Part shown: positions 1-7,470 of the stretch, in pieces
Position numbering within the stretch: the first letter of the stretch is position 1
Layout of the letters: each line of letters starts with the position of its first letter
NCBI RefSeq assembly: GCF_014836595.1
Contig: NZ_JACSQO010000007.1
Coordinates: 1 to 64,000, forward strand
Source of the DNA: Psychrobacillus faecigallinarum
GTDB taxonomy: Bacteria; Bacillota; Bacilli; Bacillales_A; Planococcaceae
Length of the DNA: 64,000 bases
Direction: 5' to 3'
The notes under the pieces: model-generated
Database searches by the model: none
Seen by the model: only the letters and a program-made list of their open reading frames with translations
Told to the model about the DNA's origin: nothing
Program-made: the position numbers and the translations under genes

Positions 1-203
1 AACGTACCTTCTTTAAGTTATCTGAACAAAATGTTCATAAAATTAGCTCTGATTTCGATGACTTTTAAGAAAGTCAAAGGAGTAGATGTTTTGTTTTAAA
101 GTGCTGCATTTCTTAGTGCACAGTTAATCGATTTAAATTTACGATTAGAATATTAATAGGTTTAGTAAACAAGGCAATATTGAAATAGAGAATATATTAG
201 TAG

Positions 204-232
204 GAACGTTCCAATATGGAGCGTTCTTTTTT
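204..232 (+). terminator. Hairpin with T-run upstream of lysis cassette 1
   Basis: A 9-bp stem (GAACGTTCC / GGAGCGTTC, one G-U pair) with an AATAT loop is followed by six T. A very similar hairpin precedes the second lysis cassette at 18245, so it may be an attenuator typical of this phage module rather than the end of an upstream gene. Confidence 0.65.
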
Positions 233-263
233 AATAGAAAATATGTTTTCAAGGGGGCAGTAC

Positions 264-566
264 ATGGACAAGGAGGTGGAGAACATGGATGTGTGGTAGG
301 AAAAAGTTCAGCAAGACATTGCAGAATTATAAAATGGACAAACCGTCTTAAAAAGTGAGCAAGACCGAATGAAGCAAGACATCCACAAACTAGAATTATC
401 GGATCAGCTGCAGAACCAAGAGATTAATACTATCAAATCTACATTATCTGAAATCTAGGAAGATACAAATTGGATTAGACGTAAAATCACTGGTGCACTT
501 ATTACTGCGGTAATAACAGCAGTCGTTGGAGGAATTGTTGGTATTGCAATAGCAAATATATTCTAG
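264..566 (+). pseudogene. XhlA/hemolysin-type phage lysis protein, three in-frame stops
   Basis: From an ATG at 264 one frame runs 100 codons to a TAG, but TAG, TAA and TAG interrupt it at codons 12, 23 and 57. Between the stops the protein looks intact: an acidic coiled-coil with repeated Q, E and K, then a conserved DTNWIRRKITGA segment and a C-terminal membrane helix rich in A, V, I and G. This is the XhlA family layout, a membrane-anchored partner of holin and endolysin. It lies 12 bp before the holin gene. The simplest reading is a dead gene, because the product would stop after 11 residues. All three stops could come from glutamine codons by single C-to-T changes. Family call is from domain layout. 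Confidence 0.7.
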
Positions 567-578
567 GAGGAATAACAC

Positions 579-839
579 ATGAAAATTAACTGGAAAGTAC
601 GTTTCAAACACAAACCATTTTTAATATCTTTATTCGCATTAGTGATGTTACTTGCCCAACAGGTAGCATCTTTTTTTGGATTCGATACAACGATTTACAA
701 TGAGCAAGCAACAGATTTGTTTAATACAGTCTTAGCAATCCTAGTGTTACTAGGAGTAGTTTCAGACCCAACAACAGAAGGAGTTTCAGACAGTAAGCAA
801 GCCATGTTTTACAAAAAACCACGTGATGAGGTGAAATAA
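579..839 (+). CDS. Phage holin, phi LC3 family
   Basis: This 86-residue protein has the layout of phi LC3-type holins: a basic start (MKINWKVRFK), membrane helices at about residues 13-33 and 47-62, and a conserved tail with DPTT at 63-66 and SDSKQAM at 70-76. Holins form pores in the cytoplasmic membrane that release the endolysin at the end of the phage cycle. An AGGAGG site precedes the ATG. The stop codon abuts the start of the endolysin gene, as expected for a lysis cassette. A second member of the family lies at 18588 with the same DPTT and SDSK tail. The gene looks intact although its neighbours are damaged. Confidence 0.85.
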   Translation: MKINWKVRFKHKPFLISLFALVMLLAQQVASFFGFDTTIYNEQATDLFNTVLAILVLLGVVSDPTTEGVSDSKQAMFYKKPRDEVK

Positions 840-1508
840 ATGGTTGTAGCACTTGAGGAATTAATCAGACGATCCGTTAATCGAATTGGTGCTGTTCATC
901 CTTCTCTGAAGGAATACACAATAGAGTTAATTAAACGATGCTACAAAGAAGATATTTATGTTCAAATATCATCTGGATTTCGTTCAAATGAGGACCAAGC
1001 TTATATATATGGTCAAGAGAGACCAAATTATATTTGGAATGGTAAAAAGTATGGTTTAAAAGGAAGTATTGTATCTAATGCTCAACCAGGAACGTCCATC
1101 CACAATTATGGTCTAGCTATTGATTACTTTTTAGTCAGTGATGATGGTAATAAATCATTGTGGACAGTTAATGATAAATGGAAACGTGTGGTAGCTATTG
1201 CTAAATCAATGGGGTTTGAATGGGGTGGGGATTGGAAGAGCTTTAAAGATTATCCTCATTTGCAATACAACAAAGGATTAAGCATAGCCCAATTGAAGGC
1301 TGGACATAGACCTATTTTTCCATCATTGAAAGCGGTAGAAGGGGTTACTAATACTGATAAAATTATGTGGGGCAAGACCGAACTTAAAAAAGGTCAAATC
1401 GGTAAGCTGATAATCCTGAAACCTATTAATCTGTGGAAGGACTCTCCACATACTTCTAATAAATTAGAAAAAGTTCGTGTATTGAATCCAGGTGAGGAAT
1501 ATAGCTAA
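840..1508 (+). CDS. M15-family peptidoglycan endopeptidase (phage endolysin), C-terminus cut off
   Basis: The 222-residue protein is a zinc peptidase of the VanY/M15 type that cuts peptide bonds in peptidoglycan. Metal and active-site motifs are visible: SGFRS at 45-49, SIHNYGLAID at 87-96 (His88 and Asp95 predicted zinc ligands) and YPHLQ around 138-142 (His140). The catalytic domain covers about residues 5-150. From about 185 an SH3-like wall-binding domain begins but stops after LNPGEEYS, where comparable endolysins continue for some 20-25 residues. It follows the holin directly. The domain end appears lost at the junction near 1495-1508, so catalysis may survive while wall binding may not. 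Confidence 0.8.
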   Translation: MVVALEELIRRSVNRIGAVHPSLKEYTIELIKRCYKEDIYVQISSGFRSNEDQAYIYGQERPNYIWNGKKYGLKGSIVSNAQPGTSIHNYGLAIDYFLVSDDGNKSLWTVNDKWKRVVAIAKSMGFEWGGDWKSFKDYPHLQYNKGLSIAQLKAGHRPIFPSLKAVEGVTNTDKIMWGKTELKKGQIGKLIILKPINLWKDSPHTSNKLEKVRVLNPGEEYS

Positions 1509-1743
1509 TGATATTGCAGATGGAACTATTACTATTTCTAAGACTATAAGAAGTGTATTCGTAGGAACTTATAATAAGGTTGTAGGGCGTTCTAAGAGAA
1601 ACTTGGATACTTCTTCATCTGTGGAAGAAAAACCTTATCTAAGCAATCCTGTGACTTTCTTTGATTGGTTAAATGAGAAACCTTCTGACTGGGAATCTTT
1701 TGAGAGCAAGCCTGTGTATTTAGAAAATTGGTTGGAGTGGTAA
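1492..1743 (+). pseudogene. Unrecognised 3' gene fragment fused to the end of the endolysin
   Basis: A GTG-started frame of 83 codons overlaps the last 17 bases of the endolysin gene in another frame. No usable ribosome binding site precedes it. The protein is soluble and acidic toward its end, with several tryptophans (FFDWLNEKP, LENWLEW). I do not recognise it. It has the look of the C-terminal part of a larger protein whose start was removed when the endolysin was truncated. A real small gene cannot be excluded. Confidence 0.35.
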
Positions 1744-2068
1744 GTTTTTTTCATAAGTAGTGATTCCAACTATCGCGAGCAAACTATATTTTATAGGCAG
1801 TATAACAATAGCCCCCCTTGAGTAATAGGTAGACGCTATTTGACGCTTACAAAAAAATGATAGCTATTTAAGTTTCGTGCAATAAAAATACTTTATAATA
1901 TTCCGATCAATTTTCTTTGGTTGAAATGATAAGATAAAATGATTTAGTCACAAAAATAAAAAATAAAAATTGTTGTAACGAATCAACAAATTTCTGGATA
2001 TATAGATGGTTGACTTTCAAAAATATTGGTTCAGTATAGCAAAATTCTCATTAGAAAGGAGGTAAATC
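1744..2068. other. Gap without a gene before the ECF sigma operon
   Basis: The 325 bases are strongly AT-rich and I see no coding frame with a binding site. Near 1971-1991 there is a small inverted repeat (TTGTTG ... CAACAA) surrounding TGTAACG. That could be an ECF-type -35 element for the sigma operon, but no matching -10 could be fixed. Confidence 0.3.
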
Positions 2069-2566
2069 GTGGATAAAGAAAATATATATCAAGAATATGG
2101 GGACTTTATTTTTAGGTATTTATTAACCCTTACAAATGATGGTCAATCTGCTGAAGAATTAACGCAAGAGACGTTCTATCAAGCCATTAAGTCCATTGAC
2201 AACTTTCATCATAATGGAAAAGCAAAATTTTCAACATGGCTATGTTCAATTGCCAAAAACGTTTGGTTACAAGAAATGAATCGCGAAAAAAACAAGCACA
2301 AGTTGGTAAACTCATTAAGTGATGAAACGCCTATTTCTTATAATTTAGAAGATGAATATTTTAAAAATGAAGATAAAATTAGTTTTTATAAAAAAGCTCA
2401 ACTACTGAGTGACATTAAACGTGAAATACTTTATCTCAGATTATTAGGGGATTTATCTTTTAAAGAGATTGGCTCCATTTTAGGCGGAACAGAAAACTGG
2501 GCAAGAGTAACATTTTACCGAGCAAAACAACAAATTGGAAAAGGTGGGGAAGATTATGAATCATAG
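2069..2566 (+). CDS. ECF-type RNA polymerase sigma factor
   Basis: The 165-residue protein has the two-domain ECF layout. Region 2 spans about residues 8-75 (Y-F-L-L-T near 16-21, then AEELTQETF and FSTWLCSIAKN). Region 4 is at about 108-158, with a helix-turn-helix built on LSFKEIGSILGGTENWARV. It directs RNA polymerase to a small regulon, usually cell-envelope or stress genes. The GTG start has an excellent AAAGGAGGT site 6 bp upstream. Its 3' end overlaps the anti-sigma gene by 11 bp, suggesting translational coupling. ECF factors of this kind usually activate their own operon. The regulon cannot be told from sequence alone. Confidence 0.85.
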   Translation: MDKENIYQEYGDFIFRYLLTLTNDGQSAEELTQETFYQAIKSIDNFHHNGKAKFSTWLCSIAKNVWLQEMNREKNKHKLVNSLSDETPISYNLEDEYFKNEDKISFYKKAQLLSDIKREILYLRLLGDLSFKEIGSILGGTENWARVTFYRAKQQIGKGGEDYES

Positions 2567-3203
2567 TGTATTTAGAGATTTAGTCCCGAGCTACATAGAA
2601 AATTTAACAAGCGAAGAAACAAATAATGAAATCGAAAAACATATGGAACAATGTGAGGATTGCCGACAGTATGTAAAGGAAATGCAGGAAGATTTGTTGG
2701 TACAACATACCGATGAGAAAAAAAAGGAGGAGAAAGGTATCGACTATTTTAAAAAGGTACGATCAAAAAACAGAAAAAAGATTTTCATTATTGTAGGATC
2801 ACTACTATCCATTTTCATTGGTTGTTTCTTCTTCTTCGACCAAATGTGGATTGCAAATGAAAAAAATGTGCAAACATCCATCAAACAACAAGGTACAATG
2901 GTTACGCTGTCCTTTCAAACGAAAAATGACAATCGATATATTTTACCAATGAGTTTTAGGGGACAGAAGTATATCTATGAGATCATTATTTATGAAAAAT
3001 GGAATGATCTTTCAGAACCAGCCAGTATTTTCAAAGATGGAAGTCCTGTCACGTTTACATTTTTAGATGCAAACACATTAATACTAGACAATGGTGAAGA
3101 AATGAAACTTACAGATGAAGACAAAATACTCATTCAATATAAAAACAGTACGGAAGAGATACGATTAAAGGATTTATACGATCCAGAAGATAAAAGAAAA
3201 TGA
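2556..3203 (+). CDS. Membrane anti-sigma factor with zinc-finger motif
   Basis: From the ATG at 2556, which follows a GGTGGGG site and overlaps the sigma gene, the protein is 215 residues. The N-terminus carries the zinc-binding anti-sigma motif His29-x3-Cys33-x2-Cys36 (HMEQCEDC). A charged linker leads to one membrane helix at about 76-95, and the rest lies outside the cell. Such proteins hold their cognate ECF factor at the membrane until a signal releases it. The overlap with the sigma gene makes the pair a clear two-gene unit. The outer domain resembles DUF4179-like anti-sigma tails only loosely, so the signal is unknown. Confidence 0.8.
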   Translation: MNHSVFRDLVPSYIENLTSEETNNEIEKHMEQCEDCRQYVKEMQEDLLVQHTDEKKKEEKGIDYFKKVRSKNRKKIFIIVGSLLSIFIGCFFFFDQMWIANEKNVQTSIKQQGTMVTLSFQTKNDNRYILPMSFRGQKYIYEIIIYEKWNDLSEPASIFKDGSPVTFTFLDANTLILDNGEEMKLTDEDKILIQYKNSTEEIRLKDLYDPEDKRK

Positions 3204-3204
3204 C

Positions 3205-3339
3205 ATGAACATGAATAAGAAAGAACTAGCTGCTACATTAACCTGAGATTATTGTTCCAAAAATCGTCCTTTTCTGAACGAATTTACACCAGATATGTTA
3301 GTTGTATGCGAACGTTTTAAAAAAGTATATCCAAAATAA
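3205..3339 (+). pseudogene. Small interrupted gene after the anti-sigma factor
   Basis: An ATG one base after the anti-sigma stop opens a 44-codon frame interrupted by TGA at codon 14. The continuation reads FLNEFTPDMLVVCERFKKVY, with a plausible composition. It looks like the remnant of a third gene of the sigma operon. The product is not recognised. Confidence 0.3.
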
Positions 3340-3432
3340 AATAGTTAAATTACTTTAGTGTGTGTGGGTAGATTAGTTCATATTAATATAGCTATTCAAC
3401 TAACCGGTGCTTAAGTAAAAAGACAATCAAAT

Positions 3433-3473
3433 AAAAATGAGCTTGGAGATACATTTTCCAGCTCATTTTTTAT
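3433..3473 (+). terminator. Terminator after the sigma/anti-sigma operon
   Basis: The stem AAAATGAGCT / AGCTCATTTT closes on an interior TGGA/TCCA pairing and ends in TTTTTTATT. It lies about 230 bp after the anti-sigma stop, in an otherwise empty gap of some 400 bp (3204-3610) that also holds the small interrupted frame. Confidence 0.7.
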
Positions 3474-3610
3474 TGTGTAAATTAAATCAATCCTTATATA
3501 ATGATACTCGTACCAAGGCCAGGCTTATATAAAATTGGTTGGTATGGTAGTAATTAGATTATTATAAGTAATATAAAATCCTCTCATAATGTAACTAGGA
3601 GGATGATCAT

Positions 3611-4027
3611 ATGTTAAAGATTCTTTTAAAAAGGATATTTACAGTCTTTATTTTAATATTAACCATTACCACAACTGCCTATGCAAGTGACTCAGCTAAA
3701 GAAGAAGGCACGGTAATTTATCATGTTAAATACGATTATGATGAAATATCGAAATTTTTGAGAATGAGCAGAGAAGAATACGAGCAAAAGTGGAACCAAG
3801 GTTTATCTATATCTGATATGGCTAAAGAACAAGGCATAGAAAGAAGAGAAGTTGAAGGATATTTTTATACTTTTCACTATGAAGAGATGCAGAAGTGGAG
3901 GAAAGAAGGTCCATTGACAGAAAAACATTATTTTCACTTAGTATATAATTTAGCTGAAGAAATCGAAGATTTTATAGATAGAAATCCAAATAAATTTAAA
4001 ATAAAAAAAAAGACCACCAAAATGTAG
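3611..4027 (+). CDS. Exported protein of unknown function
   Basis: The 138-residue protein begins with a clear signal peptide (LLKRIFTVFILILTITTTAYAS, cleavage near residue 25). The mature part is charged and helical, with a short LSISDMAKEQGI stretch resembling the helix found in DUF2680-like exported proteins, where a helix-turn-helix-like repeat recurs. An AGGAGG site precedes the ATG by 6 bp. The last 15 codons (NKFKIKKKTTKM) run into a perfect hairpin, so the C-terminus may be the scar of a rearrangement next to the phage-like DNA that follows. No function is proposed. Confidence 0.6.
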   Translation: MLKILLKRIFTVFILILTITTTAYASDSAKEEGTVIYHVKYDYDEISKFLRMSREEYEQKWNQGLSISDMAKEQGIERREVEGYFYTFHYEEMQKWRKEGPLTEKHYFHLVYNLAEEIEDFIDRNPNKFKIKKKTTKM

Positions 4028-4033
4028 TGGTCT
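4011..4033. terminator. Bidirectional hairpin overlapping a stop codon
   Basis: AGACCAC / GTGGTCT forms the stem, with a run of nine A on the left and a weaker T-run on the right. The better T-run is on the minus strand, so it probably ended a minus-strand gene now decayed (integrase remnants lie to the right). It also serves the plus-strand gene whose stop codon it overlaps. Confidence 0.6.
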
Positions 4034-4248
4034 CAACGTTTTTCAATAATTAATCTTACCCCATAATCCACCCCATAAATACCCCATTTTTATTTTTAGG
4101 CTGTAGAATCACATGTTAAATGATTTCTTGAAAACCTTGTTTTATCTACATTTTAATACTATATAGTTCTATACATTAAGGCAGTATGTCATCCGTACGA
4201 CTGTATACCCATGGGAACGTGAGCAATATTTGAAGATGTATTAATAGT

Positions 4249-4283
4249 AAAGCGTTGGGGCTGTAAGGCTCCAACGCTTTTTT
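4249..4283 (+). terminator. Terminator-like hairpin in decayed region
   Basis: AAAGCGTTGG pairs with CCAACGCTTT around a GGCTGTAAGGCT loop, followed by more T. No intact gene precedes it. It works in either direction. Confidence 0.6.
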
Positions 4284-4344
4284 GTATATTGTAAATGAGG
4301 TTATTGGTATGAATTTAAAATGCTACCACATTTCTTTCACGAAA

Positions 4345-4490
4345 TTATTCAAATTCTTTCATGTACTCATCAAATTTATCAATTGAACGTGCAGCAGTCT
4401 TTTAAGATATGCACATACATCCGTTGTAATTTGCTTAGATCCACGCTCCAGTCGTTCCTGCATAAATTTCATATGCGCCAGCCTTCATAA
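4345..4490 (-). pseudogene. C-terminal remnant of a phage tyrosine integrase
   Basis: On the minus strand the sequence reads MKFMQERLERGSKQITTDV, which matches the part of tyrosine recombinases just before the catalytic tyrosine (normally ITTDVYAHI). It then shifts frame into KTAARSIDKFDEYMKEFE and a stop. The tyrosine position reads Cys. Both the frameshift and the substitution mean it cannot work. It probably served one of the two prophages whose remains lie in this window. Confidence 0.65.
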
Positions 4491-4720
4491 CTGCTTATAT
4501 ATATCTTGTTTAATGAATGGGCAAAGAGAGCTTAGAAATAGAAACTTTAAGAACGATAAAGCTTCTTTGGTTGCAATAGAAGAAATAAAAAATCACATCC
4601 AAACCGACGTAGTTTTTTATTTTTAAAAATTAAAAATAATATAAAAAATAAAGGGTTTTGGATAAAAAAGTAGAATATAACAATTGAGAGATAAAAATGA
4701 ACTAAAAAGGAGGTAAAATT

Positions 4721-4867
4721 ATGAAAATTAAAAAGAAGTTATTATCGATTGTTGCTTTGCTTATTGTAAGTTTATCTTTTGGAGCAGGGGCAAGCGCTCA
4801 ACACGTTGGCGAAGGTGATGGTCCTAGGCCAATATGTACTAATAATGGTCATTGTTACTATCCATAA
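4721..4867 (+). CDS. Short secreted peptide with a cysteine pair
   Basis: A 48-residue gene with a near-perfect AAGGAGGT site 7 bp before the ATG. A lysine-rich start and hydrophobic core end in ASA, a good signal peptidase site near residue 26. The mature part is only about 22 residues (QHVGEGDGPRP, then ICTNNGHCYYP) with two cysteines five residues apart. A terminator follows 23 bp after the stop. Two related-looking genes lie at 7321 and 7156 on the other strand. Function unknown; a signalling or antimicrobial peptide would fit the size, but nothing in the sequence decides it. Confidence 0.65.
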   Translation: MKIKKKLLSIVALLIVSLSFGAGASAQHVGEGDGPRPICTNNGHCYYP

Positions 4868-4889
4868 TAAGATTTTTAAAAGTTTTTTG

Positions 4890-4914
4890 AGCATCTCTTC
4901 GGAGGTGCTTTTTA
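4890..4914 (+). terminator. Terminator of the secreted peptide gene
   Basis: An 8-bp stem AGCATCTC / GAGGTGCT with a stable TTCG tetraloop is followed by TTTTATT. Confidence 0.85.
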
Positions 4915-5379
4915 TTATGAGAAAGAGGATAAGGAATTAATAAGTGAAGCTAATTGCTCTAGGAAATAGGGTGATGAAGTTCCAATAATAGTGGCATAAA
5001 ATCAGATTAATAAAAAACCATTAAAGGAACAAATCTTTTCCTGTCTCTTTGAACAAAAATAGTTCATGAAGTCACATTCAATACAAAGTGCTGCTTTTTA
5101 TTATGCTTTAGAAGTGGTGATAAAATGTTTTTCTATAAAACTAAATTGTGGTGGTCTAAACACACCAAGGTTTTAAAAAGTGATATGTAATGTTCCGAGT
5201 ATTATTAAACTCCTATGAATGATTCCAGTTAGGAAGGGACAGGCTCTGATGCACCGTAGTGATAGGAGTCTGACTAACGGATGGTCTATATTTTTTTCTA
5301 AATCATATTACAAAAAGCAGGAGTTATAGTTTAATTTGTCGAATTAGTTTCACTTACATTAAAAAGAGGTGGATCAACT
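4915..5379. other. Gap without a supported gene
   Basis: The only frame with a possible binding site is a 21-codon one at 5125-5190, which I do not trust. The stretch 5205-5300 is less AT-rich than its surroundings and ends in a T-run near 5290, so it may hold a structured or decayed element. I recognise no known RNA family in it. Confidence 0.25.
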
Positions 5380-6510
5380 ATGGAATTTATAATAGATAAT
5401 GAATGTATTAATAAGGCAATATCAGATGTTAATAGAGCAGTATCTTTAAAAACAACCTTTCCTATACTGACAGGTATTAAGATAATTGCAAATAATAATG
5501 GTTTAACCCTTGTCGGTAGCAATTCAGATTTTATTATTGAAAAGGTTATTCCTTTAATGATTGATGGAAGGAAAGTATTGGAAGTTTATAATCCTGGCAG
5601 TGTTGTAATTTCAGCAAAGTTTTTAAGCGAAATTGTTAAGAAATTGCCCGAGAAAATACATATAAAAGTAAACGAAAAACATTTAGTTACCATACAATCC
5701 AATGAAATAGTAACAAACTTATACGGATTTGATGCAGAAGAATACCCCACTCTTCCTCAAATAGATGAAAATAAACATGTTACAATTTCTAGTGAAGATC
5801 TAATAGAGGCTATTAAACAAACTGTTTTTGCAGTATCAAAAAGCGAGGCTAGACCTGTCTTAACAGGAGTTAACATGTCAGTCAAAGATAGCAGGCTTAA
5901 GTGTGTGGCAACAAATTCTCAACGTTTAGCTTTAAGAGAGGTTGCAATAAACTCCAATGTAGATGGAACTTTCATTGTACCGAGTACAAGTTTAAATGAA
6001 CTAATTAAAATAATTAATAATGAACATAGTGTATTAAATATTTTTTTTACAGACCGGTATATGATTTGTAAATCAAATACACTTTCATTTTTTTCTAGAT
6101 TAATTGATGGAATTTACCCAAATGTTTCAGGATTACTTCCAGAAAACTCGAAAACAACAATTACTCTCAGTACAAATCAACTATTAAAAAGTATAGATAG
6201 AGCTTGTCTCTTTGCGAGTGAATGGAAAAATAATAATGTACATCTAGAAATCATGAATGATTTAAAAATACAAATTTCCTCAAACTCGTCGGAAATAGGG
6301 AAAATAGAAGAAACTTTGAACATTAAGGCTATTACAGGTGAAACTAACTTAAATATTTCAATTGATGGGAGTTTTTTAATGGACGCATTAAAAGCAATCA
6401 AGGAAGAAGAGATAAGAATAAGTTTTGGCGGTTCTATGAGACCAATCCTAATTGAACCTATTGACAATTTATCTTATCTTCATCTTATTTCACCTGTTCG
6501 TTCCTATTAA
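5380..6510 (+). CDS. dnaN: DNA polymerase III beta subunit paralogue (sliding clamp)
   Basis: At 376 residues this matches the usual clamp length (about 378). The three-domain beta-clamp fold is apparent: domain 1 from MEFIIDNECI, domain 2 starting near 125 (TISSEDLIEAIKQTVFAVS), domain 3 near 260, and the diagnostic end LISPVRSY. The clamp encircles DNA and tethers polymerases and repair proteins. Here it stands alone, without dnaA, recF or gyrB, so it is probably an extra copy rather than the essential gene at the origin. The start is supported by GAGGTG. It sits among phage and mobile debris, suggesting acquisition. Whether it replaces or competes with the main clamp cannot be seen. Confidence 0.88.
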   Translation: MEFIIDNECINKAISDVNRAVSLKTTFPILTGIKIIANNNGLTLVGSNSDFIIEKVIPLMIDGRKVLEVYNPGSVVISAKFLSEIVKKLPEKIHIKVNEKHLVTIQSNEIVTNLYGFDAEEYPTLPQIDENKHVTISSEDLIEAIKQTVFAVSKSEARPVLTGVNMSVKDSRLKCVATNSQRLALREVAINSNVDGTFIVPSTSLNELIKIINNEHSVLNIFFTDRYMICKSNTLSFFSRLIDGIYPNVSGLLPENSKTTITLSTNQLLKSIDRACLFASEWKNNNVHLEIMNDLKIQISSNSSEIGKIEETLNIKAITGETNLNISIDGSFLMDALKAIKEEEIRISFGGSMRPILIEPIDNLSYLHLISPVRSY

Positions 6511-6563
6511 ATAGTACAATTTAGAATGCAAATTAAAATGTACTTTTGTAATTTTTTCATTTA

Positions 6564-6585
6564 AGGAGCTTAGGCTCTTTTTTTG
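6564..6585 (+). terminator. Terminator after the dnaN paralogue
   Basis: A short GAGC / GCTC stem is followed by seven or more T, some 55 bp after the stop codon. Confidence 0.6.
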
Positions 6586-6658
6586 TTGAAATTCAACTAA
6601 TAAATATGTTAACACTGTACATAGTTGTAAGTTTAAAAAACATAAAAAAAGACCTTCT

Positions 6659-6838
6659 TCAATGTCTAATCAGCTTTAGTTCGCTATTCACATGTTCACG
6701 AATGAGAAGTAATTCAATAACATCCTGAGATGAATATGAGTAAGGTGCATTATCAGGAATAAGCTCATTGAATTGTCTAACCAAGTCATTAAGGGTGTCT
6801 ACATAAAAGTCATTTAAATGTAATTCAAATTTTATCAA
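6659..6838 (-). CDS. Small protein of 59 residues, unknown
   Basis: A TTG start preceded by AAGGAGAAC on the minus strand opens 59 codons (MIKFELHLNDFY ... LKLIRH). The protein is soluble and probably helical, with regular hydrophobic spacing, and its codon use is normal for the region. The T-rich run just after its stop suits termination. I do not recognise a family. Small helical proteins like this are common around phage remnants. Support rests on the strong binding site and composition only. Confidence 0.5.
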   Translation of the reverse strand: MIKFELHLNDFYVDTLNDLVRQFNELIPDNAPYSYSSQDVIELLLIREHVNSELKLIRH

Positions 6839-7110
6839 TATTGTTCTCCTTCTTCTTTTTTAGAAGCATGAACCATTCTCTATAATTTTATTCAATTAGT
6901 AGTGAAATACATGCATTAAAAATTAAGAAAATAAAAAAGGACCTTTATCTAAGGTCCTCATGTAAACTGAGATGAGAGTAAAATAAATTTCTCAGTTGTT
7001 ATTTAGCTTATGTAAGTAACAATTTATTGTACAGGCATGACTACTGTAAAAATACAAAATTTCTTTCAAAATCAAAGAAGTTGACTTCTTTTAATAACAT
7101 CTCTGAACAA
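6839..7110. other. Gap with hairpins between small minus-strand genes
   Basis: Besides the terminator at 6931-6958 there is a second inverted repeat (AACTGAGA ... TCTCAGTT) at about 6964-6999. No coding frame is supported. Confidence 0.3.
6931..6958 (-). terminator. Terminator on the minus strand
   Basis: AGGACCTT / AAGGTCCT forms an 8-bp stem, and on the minus strand it is followed by TTTTTTAT. It would end transcripts from the secreted-peptide genes further right. Confidence 0.7.
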
Positions 7111-7148
7111 TACAATAGCGCCAGAGATTGAAACAAGCGCTATTGTAT
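7111..7148. repeat. Perfect 11-bp inverted repeat
   Basis: TACAATAGCGC and GCGCTATTGTA are exact complements separated by 16 bases. It lies just after the stop of the broken peptide gene on the minus strand. The T-run is weak, so it may be an RNA-stabilising hairpin or weak terminator. Confidence 0.55.
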
Positions 7149-7155
7149 TAAATGA

Positions 7156-7293
7156 TTAAGGCCTGTCTAAACATGGCGCAGATGCACCAGTGCCACAATT
7201 AAAAGCTGATGCCGGACTTTGGCCGATTAAAAATGCTGTTAGGCATAAAACAGAGATAAAAAGTTTAATGTTTTTTCGTCTTACCCACTTAAT
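7156..7293 (-). pseudogene. Degenerate secreted cysteine-pair peptide gene
   Basis: On the minus strand a frame ending at 7156 reads a basic start (KWVRRKN), a hydrophobic core, a likely cleavage site SPASA and a short tail CGTGASAPC plus LDRP. This is the same plan as the peptides at 4721 and 7321. No ATG, GTG or TTG lies at the right place: only an ATT at 7293, and no binding site is seen. It is either broken or the second gene of a two-peptide unit with an odd start. Confidence 0.45.
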
Positions 7294-7320
7294 ATTAGAG
7301 TGTAATCACTTTTACAATAA

Positions 7321-7470
7321 TCACAAGTCCTTAGGTACACATGGAGCATTACTATAATCAGGCTTACAAATTGGAGGTGCTTGTACAGTTGCTGCTGAAG
7401 CAATTGTTGTAGATGATAAAGCAAACACAAAGCCAAAAGCGAGTAGTAACTTAGTTATTCTCTTTTTCAT
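7321..7470 (-). CDS. Short secreted peptide with a cysteine pair
   Basis: The gene encodes 49 residues. MKKRITKLLLAFGFVFA starts a good signal peptide with a likely cut after IASAA. The mature tail is about 22 residues (TVQAPPICKPDYSNAPCVP...), with two cysteines eight residues apart and several prolines. An AAAGGATGG site precedes the ATG. The degenerate relative at 7156 follows on the same strand, and the two share the ending A-P-C. Another relative is at 4721. The role is unknown, and the pair of cysteines could form a disulphide outside the cell. Confidence 0.65.
   Translation of the reverse strand: MKKRITKLLLAFGFVFALSSTTIASAATVQAPPICKPDYSNAPCVPKDL

Larger units (their letters stand above)
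4028..4720. other. Gap of decayed phage DNA
   Basis: No intact gene is visible. The gap holds CCCCAT-rich sequence at 4058-4088 that reads on the minus strand as a Gly/Trp-rich tail typical of some phage integrase ends, a terminator at 4249, and a frameshifted integrase end at 4345-4490. It probably marks an old attachment-side boundary. Confidence 0.4.

Noticed and set aside
24..36. LexA-like palindrome GAACAAAATGTTC
   Set aside because: The spacer between GAAC and GTTC is five bases, one more than in Bacillus LexA boxes.
264..566. Stop-codon reassignment in the phage
   Set aside because: Both TAG and TAA occur, neighbours use normal stops, and the host code is standard; decay is simpler.
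5200..5300. A tRNA or known structured RNA
   Set aside because: No cloverleaf or family landmarks could be placed.
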